From the NCBI GenBank assembly GCA_016926235.1, contig JAFGOZ010000378.1:1-49189 (forward strand): a stretch of DNA of 49,189 nt, written 5' to 3'. The notes under the pieces were generated by a model. The model was not told the origin of the DNA, ran no database searches, and saw only the letters and a program-made list of their open reading frames with translations. How positions within the stretch are numbered: the first letter of the stretch is position 1; every line of letters begins with the position of its first letter. The stretch is from Bacteroidales bacterium. GTDB lineage: Bacteria; Bacteroidota; Bacteroidia; Bacteroidales; UBA10428. A program made the position numbers and the translations under genes. Below, in pieces: positions 6,977 to 15,939 of the stretch.

Positions 6977-7020
6977 CCGGGGCGTTGCCCCGGGCTATTG
7001 ATGTTACGCCCTTTCAGGGT
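6977..7020. repeat. GC-rich palindromic repeat (GGGCGTTGCCC / CCCTTTCAGGG family)
   Basis: CCGGGGC-GTT-GCCCCGG (6977-6993) is a perfect 7-bp stem and is followed at 7006 by ACGCCCTTTCAGGGT. The same two building blocks recur at 48967-49083, where they form perfect stems of 8 to 17 bp. Confidence 0.75.
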
Positions 7021-7040
7021 TATATAATGACAATGGCAGT

Positions 7041-7097
7041 GACCTGATCTTAAGAATCATAATAATCAAATAAATCATAAGGATCACAGTGCTGACA
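7041..7097. repeat. AAATAAATCATAAGG..GTGCTGACA repeat motif
   Basis: The segment contains CAAATAAATCATAAGGATCA followed by CAGTGCTGACAA. Shortened forms occur as the arms of the inverted repeat at 1831-1900 and, inverted, at 861-880. Confidence 0.6.
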
Positions 7098-7142
7098 ACA
7101 AGCACCTGCCCAACTACCCTGCCCTGTCTAATAACCACCACC

Positions 7143-7191
7143 CATTATACATTATACATTATACATTTTCCATTGTCAATTATACATTCTA
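7143..7191. repeat. Heptanucleotide tract ending in the stop codon of the hybrid kinase
   Basis: Three perfect CATTATA units are followed by CATTTTC, CATTGTC, AATTATA and CATTCTA. The last unit contains the stop codon (7189-7191, read on the minus strand) of the kinase gene, so the tract is the immediate 3' flank of that gene. Confidence 0.85.
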
Positions 7192-9576
7192 CACCAGGTG
7201 TTTTTGCAATATCTTAAACAAATCATGTTCCTTGATGGGTTTGCTCAGGTAATCGTTTAAACCTGCGCTTATTGCTTTCTCCTGATCTTCGGTGGAAGCA
7301 AAAGCTGTTTGTGCTATTATCTTAATATAGGGCTTGTTAATGCGAATTTTTTTTGCAGCATCATACCCGTCAATATCTGGTAGCCGTATGTCCATCATGA
7401 TCAAATCAATCTCATTCTCAGAAGATATCTTTATGGCTTCCTCTCCTAACCCTGTCAATAAAATAGTAATCCCGGTCTTTTTAAGTACATTTTGGAGATA
7501 TTCAGCACTATATGGATCATCTTCAACAATAAGTACTGTCTTATCTTTCATCTGCGGTACCTCTGTAATCTCAACACCCGACATTTTTAAATCTAACTCA
7601 CTATCAGGTTCATAAGGTAAAGAAAAGAAAAATGTACTGCCTTTATGTTCTTCCGATTCAACCCATACACTTCCTCCTAAAATCTTAATCAGTCCCTTCA
7701 CAATTGACAGACCTAATCCTGTGCCCGTACTATATCCGGAAGAGCTCTGTGTGATCTGATAAAAACGATCAAAAATCTTATCTTTTTCATCAGATGGAAT
7801 TCCTATGCCCGTATCAGAAACAAAAAAAATAATGGTATGATCTTCAATTTTACATCCAAATTCTATCTTTCCTTTTTCAGTATATTTAAATGCATTATTG
7901 ATAAGATTAAGCAAAATTTGCTTTAGCTTGCCTTTATCAGTATATACAGTAATTATATCTTCCTGCTCTTTATACGTAAATTCAATATGCTGTTTTCGAA
8001 GTGGTGAAAGATTAAAAGTCATTTTAAGGTCATCAAATATTGAATACACATCCACCAGTTCTTTCTTCACCTTCATCTGGCCTGCTTCAATCTTTGCAAT
8101 ATCAAGAATATCGTTTATAATAATCAGTAAATCAGAGCTACGCTGGTTAATAATGTAGGCATATCGTTTAATTTGTTCTTTATCATCCACGTTTCTTGTT
8201 ATCAAATCGGAAAATCCCATAATGGCATTCATGGGTGTACGAATCTCATGGCTCATATTTTGTAAAAACGCTGTTTTCAATCGGTCACTTTCCTCCGCTT
8301 TTTCTTTCGCAATAGTTATTTCAAGCTCTGTATTCTTCTGTTCGGTAATATCCATTTCTATACCATCCCATAAAGTTGGATCATTTTCATTATGGGGTCT
8401 GGATTTAAACAATGACCACCTGATGCTTCCGCCCTGATTATAAACCCTTGCCGTAACATCAAACTCGGACCTGTTTCTTATGGACTCTTTTTCCGTAATT
8501 ATCAGAGCTCCTATATCATCGGGATGTATTTTATCATAAATCAGGTTGGGATTTTCCATAGCTTCATCAGGTGTACATCCGTAAAACTTACTTACTGTTT
8601 CACTGAGATATGTAAATTTACGCTCGGTTTCATTGATTACCTTAACCTGATAAATCATAACGTGTGACAAATTATTAGATATCTGGTTAATAATCCTGCG
8701 GCTTTCTTCAGCTTTTTCTTTAGCTTTTATCAATTCCTGCTCATCATGCTTCTTATCAGTAATATCGCGCATTATGTTCAGTATCATTCTGGGTTTTTTA
8801 TTCTCATTATAAATAAGCGCAGCAATATTATGCCTGTATATCCAATTCCCTTCTTTTGTTTGTACACGGTATTCACCTGATTGTTTACCCATTTTAAACA
8901 GAGATTCAAATAGTGACTTAACCATTCCTGCATCATCCGGATGAACCTTGGCAAATCCATCAAAGTCAACTTCTTCATTCACATCATATCCTAAACTGGT
9001 AAAATAAGCATTATTTCTGTACAGGTGCCTGCCCTCCAAATCGGTTAACACGATTACATCGGGTGAATTATCAACTAATGTCTTGTATTTCTTCTCGCTC
9101 TCTTCAGCTTTTTCTTTAGCGGCTAATAATTCAACTTCGACCTCTTTCATATCTGTAATATCATAAGCAATTATACCCAATCCCTCTTGCAGTTTAAATG
9201 ATTTTATCATATAATGTTGCTCACCAAAAACCGGGTGATTTCCAGATCTTTCAAATACAATAGGTTCGGCAGTCCTTAGTACATCAAGATATCTTTTATA
9301 TCTGCCGGAGGATACCACATCTTTTTCTATATCTGTAATATGCTTGCCAATAACTTCATCTTTTGGTTTGTTAAGAAGCTCCATCCCCTTTGGATTAATA
9401 AATATCACATTCAGTTCCTTATCTAATACAAAAATACTTTCTGAGCTTGAATTCAGAAAATTACTTTTCCAATCATTAGCCTCATTAACATATTTTCCCT
9501 TTAAGCGATTATTCTCAGCTTCAAGCTCTTCAATCCTTTTCTTTAGTGCATTATATGAAGGTTTTTTTGAAGTCAT
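7189..9576 (-). CDS. Hybrid sensor histidine kinase with three PAS domains and a receiver
   Basis: The 795-residue protein has no membrane segment, so it is a cytoplasmic sensor. It starts with a coiled coil (about 8-32). PAS domains follow at about 36-145, 163-278 and 298-415, and coiled-coil linkers carry the repeated AKEKAEES. The HisKA domain has the phosphoacceptor His443 in MSHEIRTPMN. HATPase_c has the N box around Asn557-Asn561, DTGIG at 588-592 and GTGLGLSIV at 618-626. A receiver at about 678-793 has the acidic pocket Asp686/Asp687, phospho-Asp729 and Lys779. All phosphotransfer residues are present, so it should be active. No cognate HPt protein or regulator is adjacent. The signal is unknown. 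Confidence 0.93.
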   Translation of the reverse strand: MTSKKPSYNALKKRIEELEAENNRLKGKYVNEANDWKSNFLNSSSESIFVLDKELNVIFINPKGMELLNKPKDEVIGKHITDIEKDVVSSGRYKRYLDVLRTAEPIVFERSGNHPVFGEQHYMIKSFKLQEGLGIIAYDITDMKEVEVELLAAKEKAEESEKKYKTLVDNSPDVIVLTDLEGRHLYRNNAYFTSLGYDVNEEVDFDGFAKVHPDDAGMVKSLFESLFKMGKQSGEYRVQTKEGNWIYRHNIAALIYNENKKPRMILNIMRDITDKKHDEQELIKAKEKAEESRRIINQISNNLSHVMIYQVKVINETERKFTYLSETVSKFYGCTPDEAMENPNLIYDKIHPDDIGALIITEKESIRNRSEFDVTARVYNQGGSIRWSLFKSRPHNENDPTLWDGIEMDITEQKNTELEITIAKEKAEESDRLKTAFLQNMSHEIRTPMNAIMGFSDLITRNVDDKEQIKRYAYIINQRSSDLLIIINDILDIAKIEAGQMKVKKELVDVYSIFDDLKMTFNLSPLRKQHIEFTYKEQEDIITVYTDKGKLKQILLNLINNAFKYTEKGKIEFGCKIEDHTIIFFVSDTGIGIPSDEKDKIFDRFYQITQSSSGYSTGTGLGLSIVKGLIKILGGSVWVESEEHKGSTFFFSLPYEPDSELDLKMSGVEITEVPQMKDKTVLIVEDDPYSAEYLQNVLKKTGITILLTGLGEEAIKISSENEIDLIMMDIRLPDIDGYDAAKKIRINKPYIKIIAQTAFASTEDQEKAISAGLNDYLSKPIKEHDLFKILQKHLV

Positions 9577-9732
9577 GATGGCAAAGTAAACTTTTTAACT
9601 TCAGGAACGAGTTAAATGATAATATAAATAAATTTAATAAATAAATTTGGAAGGTATCTATTATATACTCCTTTTTAGGAATATTTCTTTAATATATCCA
9701 AGTGCATATTATCCATTTAATATTTTACTTTA

Positions 9733-9762
9733 CCATGGACCTATAAACAGTACTGTTCATGG
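9733..9762. promoter_or_regulatory. Palindrome upstream of the FISUMP gene
   Basis: AACAGT-ACTGTT (9746-9757) is a perfect 12-bp palindrome. It is nested between CCATG and CATGG, which form an outer pair. It lies in the 265-bp gap between divergent genes, 85 bp before the plus-strand ATG. An operator role is only suggested. Confidence 0.3.
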
Positions 9763-9841
9763 CTATATCCAATTATACTTTGTAAGTAAAGAATAAAATC
9801 CTTATTTTTATAACTCTTGTATATTCATTTAAAAATAAATC

Positions 9842-11122
9842 ATGAAGTATATTCAATACTTTTTCTCGTCAGCCCTTATCCTGATTGTTATTCCCTGTTA
9901 TCCACAACAAATTTGTTTTTCAGGTAATACCAACCAGGTTCTGACAAAGGAATGGCTCAGGGAGTATGGCTGTATTACTACTGACGGTTCTGTTAAAAGA
10001 AGAAGTGATACCATGCCTACATTGGGCAACATTGAGGTTATAAGTTATGCTTTAAGTTTTATGTTCCCTGGAGGTTCAAAGTACACGACGTGTACAGGTT
10101 GTTGCCTTACCGATGATATGATTAAAGATATTAACGCAGGTAGCAGAGGCGAGAAGTTTTATATTGAGGATATAAAGGGATTAGATCATGCTACAGGCAA
10201 AGTAATCCATCTCGGAAGCTTTAATTTCAGGCTTGATGGCCAGGCTCCAATAGCTGATTTTGAGGCTGACAGGAAGCTGTGCATGGTCGGGTCTCCAATA
10301 GATTTCAAAAACAAGTCTAAGTGGAAGCCAGACAATCTGGTGTGGGACTTCGGTGACGGAGAACCAGCCCCTGTCAGCTATCATTATTATAAGACACCCG
10401 GCACATATACTGTTTCACTTATTGCCTCCAATCAATGGGGAGTTGATACCATGATTAAAAAGGATTTTATACGCGTGATCCCGAAAATACTTAATGTACC
10501 TTGTGCCAATATGCCAATCGTAACTGACTTTGACGGAAATACTTATAGGACGGTACAAATAGGCGACCAGTGCTGGCTGGCAGAAAACCTTAAATCAAGA
10601 CATTATGCTGACGGAACAGAAATAACCGGCATCTTCGAAGAAGATCAGGACTGTAAAAAATGTTATAAGGAATGGAAAAAAATCACGAAGGTTTTTGGTT
10701 TACAGTACAATTGGAGTGCAGCCATGAATATGGCTAAGGATGTAGATTCATTGCCACCAAATCTACAGGGAGTATGCCCAAACGGCTGGCACGTGCCCGG
10801 TGAAAAGGATTGGCAGGAATTAATGGATTACCTGGGCGGGGAAAGCCCTATAAATATGCAAAAACTCATAGGGGCAGGATGGTTATCCACAGAAAACAGG
10901 GAAGAATATTCATTAAAAACGCTTGATCAATATAATAGTGAATTTGGTTCTGCATACCTCTATATCGAAGCAATTGACAAATATACTTACAACGGAACGA
11001 AAGCCACAATCACAAAGGAATACAAACGCCATGTTAAATACTACAAGGTCGACTACTGGATCGGAAAATTTGAAAGTTCTTCTAATTATGGTTACACTAC
11101 AATAAGGTGTATCAGGGATTAG
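9842..11122 (+). CDS. Secreted PKD-domain protein with a FISUMP domain
   Basis: The 426-residue product has a signal peptide (MKYIQYFFSSALILIVIPCYPQ). A cysteine-bearing N-terminal part (KYTTCTGCCLTDDM) precedes a PKD domain at about 140-215 (DFKNKSKWKPDNLVWDFGDG, then GTYTVSLIASNQWG). From about residue 228 there is a Fibrobacter succinogenes major paralogous (FISUMP) domain with VTDFDGNTYRTVQIGDQCW, LAENLKSRHY and GVCPNGWHVPGEKDWQELMD. FISUMP domains occur in surface or lipid-anchored proteins of Fibrobacteres and Bacteroidota, with no established biochemical role. No T9SS sorting domain is visible. A heptamer tract follows the stop codon. Confidence 0.85.
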   Translation: MKYIQYFFSSALILIVIPCYPQQICFSGNTNQVLTKEWLREYGCITTDGSVKRRSDTMPTLGNIEVISYALSFMFPGGSKYTTCTGCCLTDDMIKDINAGSRGEKFYIEDIKGLDHATGKVIHLGSFNFRLDGQAPIADFEADRKLCMVGSPIDFKNKSKWKPDNLVWDFGDGEPAPVSYHYYKTPGTYTVSLIASNQWGVDTMIKKDFIRVIPKILNVPCANMPIVTDFDGNTYRTVQIGDQCWLAENLKSRHYADGTEITGIFEEDQDCKKCYKEWKKITKVFGLQYNWSAAMNMAKDVDSLPPNLQGVCPNGWHVPGEKDWQELMDYLGGESPINMQKLIGAGWLSTENREEYSLKTLDQYNSEFGSAYLYIEAIDKYTYNGTKATITKEYKRHVKYYKVDYWIGKFESSSNYGYTTIRCIRD

Positions 11123-11486
11123 GTGGCTGTAATCTTTATTGGCTATTATTTTTTAGCTATTCATTTTTGGTAATTAACAAATTAATCTTTGGTTTAGAAA
11201 CCAGGAATGTAAAAAAAAGATATCCTAATCCAGCTCAATTATGTATAAATCTACTTTCATAGATTTAAAATCCAACGTGGCAAAATTATTTATAGCATAG
11301 ATGTCTTCCCTCTCCCACATTTACTTTCACTTTGTCCGTGAGAAAAAATAATATAGCTATGAGCATCAAAAGCCCTTTAATATTAAAAAATAATTTAGGA
11401 AATATTTTGAAAAGCCCATATATCTTTATAAATTACATACCAATTTTTATTCATTTAAATAGACATAAATCCATTTTATTTAAAAA
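11123..11486. other. Intergenic region with a heptamer tract
   Basis: Directly after the stop there is a 14-bp-period heptamer tract (TGGCTAT TATTTTT, then TAGCTAT TCATTTT) at about 11140-11174. The rest is AT-rich, with no gene. The start of the caspase-like gene and its promoter must lie at the right end, but no clear promoter pair was found. Confidence 0.55.
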
Positions 11487-11492
11487 TTGATC

Positions 11493-12962
11493 ATGAAAAT
11501 AGAATCCATTACTTTAATCCTATGTATATTCTTTAATACATCATCATCTTTTTCACAGAATAAGATAAAGCTAACAACCTATACTAATGCGGAATTTGGT
11601 TTTGAAATTAATTTTCCTGCACCACCTGTTGAAACCAAAAAAATTGCAGGGATAGAAGTTATAACAGACCTTTATGGCCCATCCAATTTTAGATATCGAT
11701 TTGCTACCTATAAATCAAGTATGGCTAACTTTAATTCGTCCATGACACGTTTAGCCGGAGACTATCGTACACAAGGATATACAGTAAATAAAAGTGATTA
11801 CATGGTGGGAGAAACAAAAGTTGTGAAGTTAGTCTTAACTGGCCCGTCCAACATCATTCAACACTGCTTTAAGATAGACGGAGTATTTTACTATCTTAGC
11901 ATTGCATGCAATACAAATCTTCCCGATTATGCACAAATTGCTCCCTTCTATTATAGTCTAAAGCTTAATAATGGTTTTGAATTTATCAAACCCTACAATT
12001 TTACTGAGGCTGATCTGCAATATAAACTCCCCGGACAGCAGGAATCGAATCCTCCTGTTTCAGATAATCTCAATCAACAAAACACAAATGAGGTTACGGA
12101 ACAAAAGACTGAAATGCAAAGGATTTCTGAGAAAGATGTAGAACAAGAGACCAATGTTCCGGTAAGTGAAGTTGATAAAAATATACCTGTCACAAACACT
12201 GAAAAAAGCTATACTTATGCATTGATCATTGGCAACGAAGATTATAAGACCTACCAAATGGGGTTAAGCAATGAGGTGAATGTGGCATATGCAACCAATG
12301 ACGCTCGCATATTCAAAGAATATTGCCAGAAAACTCTGGGCATACCTGACCGCAACATCACTCTCCTTATTGATGCACGTGCCATTGATATGCACCGGGC
12401 TATTGACAAGCTTAGCCTGCTGGCAAAAAATGCCCAGGGAGATGCAGAGCTTATTTTTTACTATGCAGGTCATGGCCTGCCTGACGAAGCTACCCAGGAA
12501 CCCCATATTATTCCGGTGGATGTAAGTGGCAAAGACCTGAAATTTGCCGTCCCTGTGAAAGATCTGTATGAGAAGCTTACTGCCTACCCTACGAAAAAGA
12601 TTACCGTTTTCCTGGATGCCTGCTTTAGCGGTGGGGCACGCGACCAGGGACTGGTTGAAGCGCGTGCTGTAAAGGTAAAGCCCAAAGAAAACCCACTTAC
12701 CGGAAACCTGATCGTATTTTCTGCCAGTAGCGGCGAACAGTCTTCATTGCCCTACAAAGATCAGGGGCACGGCATTTTTACCTATTACTTACTTAAAAAA
12801 TTGCAGGAAACAAGTGGTAATATTACCTATGGTGAGCTGGCAAATTTTATATCCAAGGAAGTAGGTATTAACTCTATCATCATCAATGAAAAAGAGCAAA
12901 ATCCACAAATTAATGTGAGCCCTAATATACAAGAGAGTTGGAAGGAAATGAAGATAAAATAG
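11493..12962 (+). CDS. Secreted caspase-like (peptidase C14) protein
   Basis: The ATG at 11493 is preferred over an upstream TTG, giving 489 residues. A signal peptide ends near residue 21 (SSFSQ). Residues 30-165 form a domain of the type FGFEINFPAPPVE, seen in small envelope proteins. A polar linker follows at 175-238. The C14 caspase domain at about 239-485 has YALIIGNEDY, the catalytic His327 in YYAGHG and Cys377 in FLDACFSG. The linker QGLVEARAVKVKPKE is shared with the WD40-caspase protein at 24731-27154. The catalytic dyad is intact. Caspase-like bacterial proteins of this type usually cleave after Arg or Lys, but specificity here is inference. The protein is expected in the periplasm or on the surface. 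Confidence 0.88.
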   Translation: MKIESITLILCIFFNTSSSFSQNKIKLTTYTNAEFGFEINFPAPPVETKKIAGIEVITDLYGPSNFRYRFATYKSSMANFNSSMTRLAGDYRTQGYTVNKSDYMVGETKVVKLVLTGPSNIIQHCFKIDGVFYYLSIACNTNLPDYAQIAPFYYSLKLNNGFEFIKPYNFTEADLQYKLPGQQESNPPVSDNLNQQNTNEVTEQKTEMQRISEKDVEQETNVPVSEVDKNIPVTNTEKSYTYALIIGNEDYKTYQMGLSNEVNVAYATNDARIFKEYCQKTLGIPDRNITLLIDARAIDMHRAIDKLSLLAKNAQGDAELIFYYAGHGLPDEATQEPHIIPVDVSGKDLKFAVPVKDLYEKLTAYPTKKITVFLDACFSGGARDQGLVEARAVKVKPKENPLTGNLIVFSASSGEQSSLPYKDQGHGIFTYYLLKKLQETSGNITYGELANFISKEVGINSIIINEKEQNPQINVSPNIQESWKEMKIK

Positions 12963-13016
12963 AAAAAACTATCCCTGTTCATCCATCATTTCCTATAGGT
13001 ATCTTAATACTTTCTA

Positions 13017-14495
13017 TTAATACAAGTTGCTAATCAATTGTGTTTTACGTTCAATACCCGTCCTCACATCCACAATATAAGCCCCCGCAGGGTGTTGCCT
13101 CATGTCATAATACATCTCAGGATCATTCATTTTGCCTCGGTAGAGTAATTGTCCCTGTATATTATAAATGCTTACTAATCCTTTATCAGAATTATCATTA
13201 TTGGATACTTTCAGGATTCCATTTGTATTTATACTGATCTCGATAGTATTGCTTACGGATAATGATGGTGCACCTACAATCACCGTAATTGTATCAAGTA
13301 CCAGACTGTCCAAAGGTATACGCGAATATTCCACATCCTCTTTATTGGTTGAGTATGATACATACAAGGTATCTTTATATATCATAGACTTGGGATAATG
13401 ATAACCAGACCTTTTAGCTGTTCCTGAATACCTTATTGGTTGAATACTATCACCTCCTTCACGTAGCAGGTAGGCTGTATTGAATAATTGACCATCTTTA
13501 CTTAAGGTTATTACAAGAGGTATCCGTGTACTGTTATTAACCGGATTACCCACCATATAAGCTGTGCTATCACCTATATTGCCGGCACATTGCTTTGTTC
13601 GTGCATCAGGCATGTTTGTTAAAACGGATGTGGACCAGGTTTCCCCATTATCTCCGCTTATTGATGCCAGCTTCTTAAATGTACCATCCTGGTCACGGAA
13701 GATCATAACAATAGTATCATCACTGCGTAAATACCAGCTCGGTTCAATTTCCCGGGAAATGTTATCAGAAACTGAAAGAATTGTGTAGTCTCCTTTATTC
13801 CAACCTCTCACACCTGATGAATCGTCTGTATAAATTGGACATATACGCAATCCCGTTTGGAAGTGAGCTGCATTAATAATCCGGCCACCAGGCAATCTAT
13901 GCGGATCCTGTTCAAAAATACCATTCATAGTGTCTCCATTTGCCATCAACACTGGTTTCATATCACTCCAATTTATACCATCAGTAGTTGATTTGTAGTA
14001 TGTAAATCCCCCTCTGGGCCAAACTGAGTTTGGCCATACATTAATATATGCCACAAGGGTATCGCCATTTACCCACCAGCCGCCCGAGCTGCATTTACCA
14101 TTAGCTAAAGTTGCTGCTATCTCCATCGGATCTGTCCAGGTTTTACCATCCGTGCTTTTACTATAGGCCACCCATGTATCATCGGAGTCTTCATTAGTCT
14201 CAGAGCTTTGCCACTGACAATATAAAGTGTCCTTAAATGCAACCATAACAACACCGTTGCTATAATGATCTGTTGAATCCACCGGTGCAAAAATAGTGTA
14301 TGTTTCTATTCCTCCGGGTCTGGTTAAACCCAGATTGGTGGGCTTTGACTGGTCATATATACCAGTCAATACCGTAAAAGGCGGGTTGTCGGCCCTGGCA
14401 TTACATAATAATGCAAATAAAAAGAAGCAAAATACTGTTTCCTTCATTGCAGTGGATTTCGATTGTTGTCTTTTCATTGTATATACTTTACTCAA
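13017..14495 (-). CDS. Secreted BNR-repeat (sialidase-like) protein with a T9SS sorting domain
   Basis: The product is up to 492 residues. The signal peptide (KETVFCFFLFALLCNARA) suggests that Met7 or Met17 is the true start. Three Asp-box-like motifs of a beta-propeller are visible: SKSTDGKTW near 115, KSTTDGINW near 170 and SGDNGETW near 285. They are typical of sialidases and related glycan-active or glycan-binding propellers. The catalytic Arg triad and Tyr of a true sialidase could not be established. The last 75 residues (SVSNTIEISINTNGILKVSN, then SIYNIQGQLLY and AGAYIVDVRTG) are a type A sorting domain for the type IX secretion system, so the protein should be exported to the cell surface. 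Confidence 0.85.
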   Translation of the reverse strand: MSKVYTMKRQQSKSTAMKETVFCFFLFALLCNARADNPPFTVLTGIYDQSKPTNLGLTRPGGIETYTIFAPVDSTDHYSNGVVMVAFKDTLYCQWQSSETNEDSDDTWVAYSKSTDGKTWTDPMEIAATLANGKCSSGGWWVNGDTLVAYINVWPNSVWPRGGFTYYKSTTDGINWSDMKPVLMANGDTMNGIFEQDPHRLPGGRIINAAHFQTGLRICPIYTDDSSGVRGWNKGDYTILSVSDNISREIEPSWYLRSDDTIVMIFRDQDGTFKKLASISGDNGETWSTSVLTNMPDARTKQCAGNIGDSTAYMVGNPVNNSTRIPLVITLSKDGQLFNTAYLLREGGDSIQPIRYSGTAKRSGYHYPKSMIYKDTLYVSYSTNKEDVEYSRIPLDSLVLDTITVIVGAPSLSVSNTIEISINTNGILKVSNNDNSDKGLVSIYNIQGQLLYRGKMNDPEMYYDMRQHPAGAYIVDVRTGIERKTQLISNLY

Positions 14496-14640
14496 GTTAA
14501 AAATTTGAATATATAAAGGTCTTTAAAATTAGGGATAAAATAATACAATTAAAAATGAAAGGATGTTTAAATACTTATTTGTTATGGATACAATAATGAT
14601 CAATAACCTGCAGATTCTATATAATTTGCATAAAATTATA
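14496..14640. other. Intergenic start region between divergent genes
   Basis: This AT-rich stretch should hold the promoter of the minus-strand BNR protein. No TTG/TAnnTTTG pair was found on the minus strand. The operator cluster of the plus-strand gene begins at 14641. Confidence 0.4.
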
Positions 14641-14715
14641 TTTATTACGAAAATGTTCGTAATAAAATTTTGTCTTGCGAAATTATTCGTATATATTTGT
14701 ACGAAATTATTCGTA
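14641..14715 (+). promoter_or_regulatory. Promoter overlapped by three TACGAA/TTCGTA palindromes
   Basis: TTTG at 14669-14672, a 19-bp spacer and TATATTTG at 14692-14699 match the Bacteroidota -33/-7 consensus (TTTG..TAnnTTTG). Three inverted repeats cover it. One at 14641-14666 has perfect 11-bp arms around AATG. One at 14675-14692 (TTGCGAA-ATTA-TTCGTAT) lies between the -33 and -7 elements. One at 14700-14715 (TACGAA-ATTA-TTCGTA) sits at the expected transcription start. Centres are 30 and 24 bp apart. This is the layout of a promoter repressed by a dimeric winged-helix protein. BlaI/MecI is a plausible family, but no such gene is in the window. Confidence 0.7.
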
Positions 14716-14718
14716 TTA

Positions 14719-14757
14719 ATGGATGAATTTCATAGATTATTTATATTAACAGGTTAA
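14719..14757 (+). other. Possible 12-codon leader frame
   Basis: A short frame (MDEFHRLFILTG) lies between the predicted transcription start and the beta-lactamase-fold gene, ending 24 bp before its ATG. It may be chance, but its place in the leader is worth noting. Confidence 0.2.
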
Positions 14758-14781
14758 ATATTAAAGCAAATAAGTAAACTA

Positions 14782-15939
14782 ATGATGAAATATAAAACAA
14801 ATTTAATTATCATTATTATACTCATAATCAATTGCTGCAAGCAGGCAAATGATGATAACCAAAGCTTATCAAGGCTTGACAAAGAAATAGACAGTATAAG
14901 GATAGGATATAATATTCCGGCAATTTCGTATGGTGTAGTGAAGAATGATACCATTGTCCTTCAAAAAACAATAGGCGTCAGAGACATTGAACAAGATAAC
15001 AAAACAGAAACTACCGACCTCTTTCACATAGGAGCTAACACCAAGGCTTTTACTGCATTTATGTGTGCAAAACAGGTAGAAGAAGGCACTATTTCATGGG
15101 AAACAAAATTCTTTGATCTCTATCCTGAATTAAAAAACGACAGCAACAAAGCATACTACTGTATATGTCTTAAAGATCTATTATCGCACAGAGCACGACT
15201 TATCCAATTCGAGAATGATTCAGAAGTATATCCCATTGTGGATTACGAAAAGAAAATTGATCCCTGGCTTAGCTTAACTGATAAACGATATTTCTTTATA
15301 AAAAATATTCTTACCTATGACCCTATGCCATTCTACGATAATCCTGATATGAGGTATTCGAATGCGGGTTACATTGCTGCTGCCTTAATGTTGGAAAAAG
15401 CATCAGGGAAAACGTGGGAAAAATTAATTGAAGAAACATCACAGGATCTGAATATGACATTGCATGTTGGCTGGCCTGATAATGATAATCAAAATGAGCC
15501 AAAAGGGCATATCGACCCGAAGAGACTGAACCTGGATATTGAAAAGGAAATTATACCAATGCCTTACGCAATCAAAAAATACCATTATTTCAATCAATAC
15601 TTATTGCTTAACGGGCCATCCGAAAATCTAAGTATATCTCTACCTGACTTTTTAGAGTTTTTACGATTAAATGTCCAGGGACTTAACGGGAAAAACAATT
15701 ATTTAAAAGCTGAAACCTATCAGCAACTATTTTCTTCCTATCCCGATTACTCTTATGGATGGAAGCATGCAGACTATTTCATTCCATGTTACTACCATAA
15801 AGGCAGCGCCAGAACATTCGATAGTGTTGCTATTATCGTTCCCGAAAAACAACTGGGGATAGTGATTATGATGAATGTTGCAATTGATGATGCAATTGAT
15901 GAAATTGCAGAATTAATAATAAACGAATATGCAACATAA
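14782..15939 (+). CDS. Beta-lactamase-fold lipoprotein lacking the catalytic serine
   Basis: The 385-residue protein has a lipoprotein signal (IIIILIINCCK). The class C beta-lactamase/serine hydrolase fold spans about 30-380. The nucleophile motif SxxK reads Ala85-Asn-Thr-Lys88 in FHIGANTKAFTAF, where family members have SNTK. The codon is GCT, one base from TCT. The usual LLSHTSGL is LLSHRARL here. The YxN motif is intact (Tyr192-Ser-Asn194), and HKGSAR replaces the HTG/KTG strand. Loss of the serine predicts that it cannot form an acyl-enzyme, so it is probably a pseudoenzyme, for example a ligand sensor or binding protein. It is transcribed from a promoter overlapped by three palindromes, which suggests tight repression. 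Confidence 0.85.
   Translation: MMKYKTNLIIIIILIINCCKQANDDNQSLSRLDKEIDSIRIGYNIPAISYGVVKNDTIVLQKTIGVRDIEQDNKTETTDLFHIGANTKAFTAFMCAKQVEEGTISWETKFFDLYPELKNDSNKAYYCICLKDLLSHRARLIQFENDSEVYPIVDYEKKIDPWLSLTDKRYFFIKNILTYDPMPFYDNPDMRYSNAGYIAAALMLEKASGKTWEKLIEETSQDLNMTLHVGWPDNDNQNEPKGHIDPKRLNLDIEKEIIPMPYAIKKYHYFNQYLLLNGPSENLSISLPDFLEFLRLNVQGLNGKNNYLKAETYQQLFSSYPDYSYGWKHADYFIPCYYHKGSARTFDSVAIIVPEKQLGIVIMMNVAIDDAIDEIAELIINEYAT

Larger units (their letters stand above)
6418..7188. other. Repeat-filled intergenic region
   Basis: No gene is supported here. The stretch holds heptamer tracts at 6439-6494, 6803-6880 and 7143-7191, a segment near 6661-6720 of a widespread type (CCACAAAAGCACATAAGACA), a GC-rich palindromic repeat at 6977-7020 and an AAATAAATCATAAGGATCAC motif at 7041-7097. 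It looks like a place where dispersed repeats accumulate. Confidence 0.65.

Noticed and set aside
13017..14495. True sialidase
   Set aside because: Asp boxes are present, but the catalytic Arg triad, Tyr and Glu could not be identified, so only a sialidase-like propeller is claimed.
14563..14757. 64-codon plus-strand frame over the operator region
   Set aside because: It runs through the three palindromes and the promoter, and its composition is that of AT-rich non-coding DNA.
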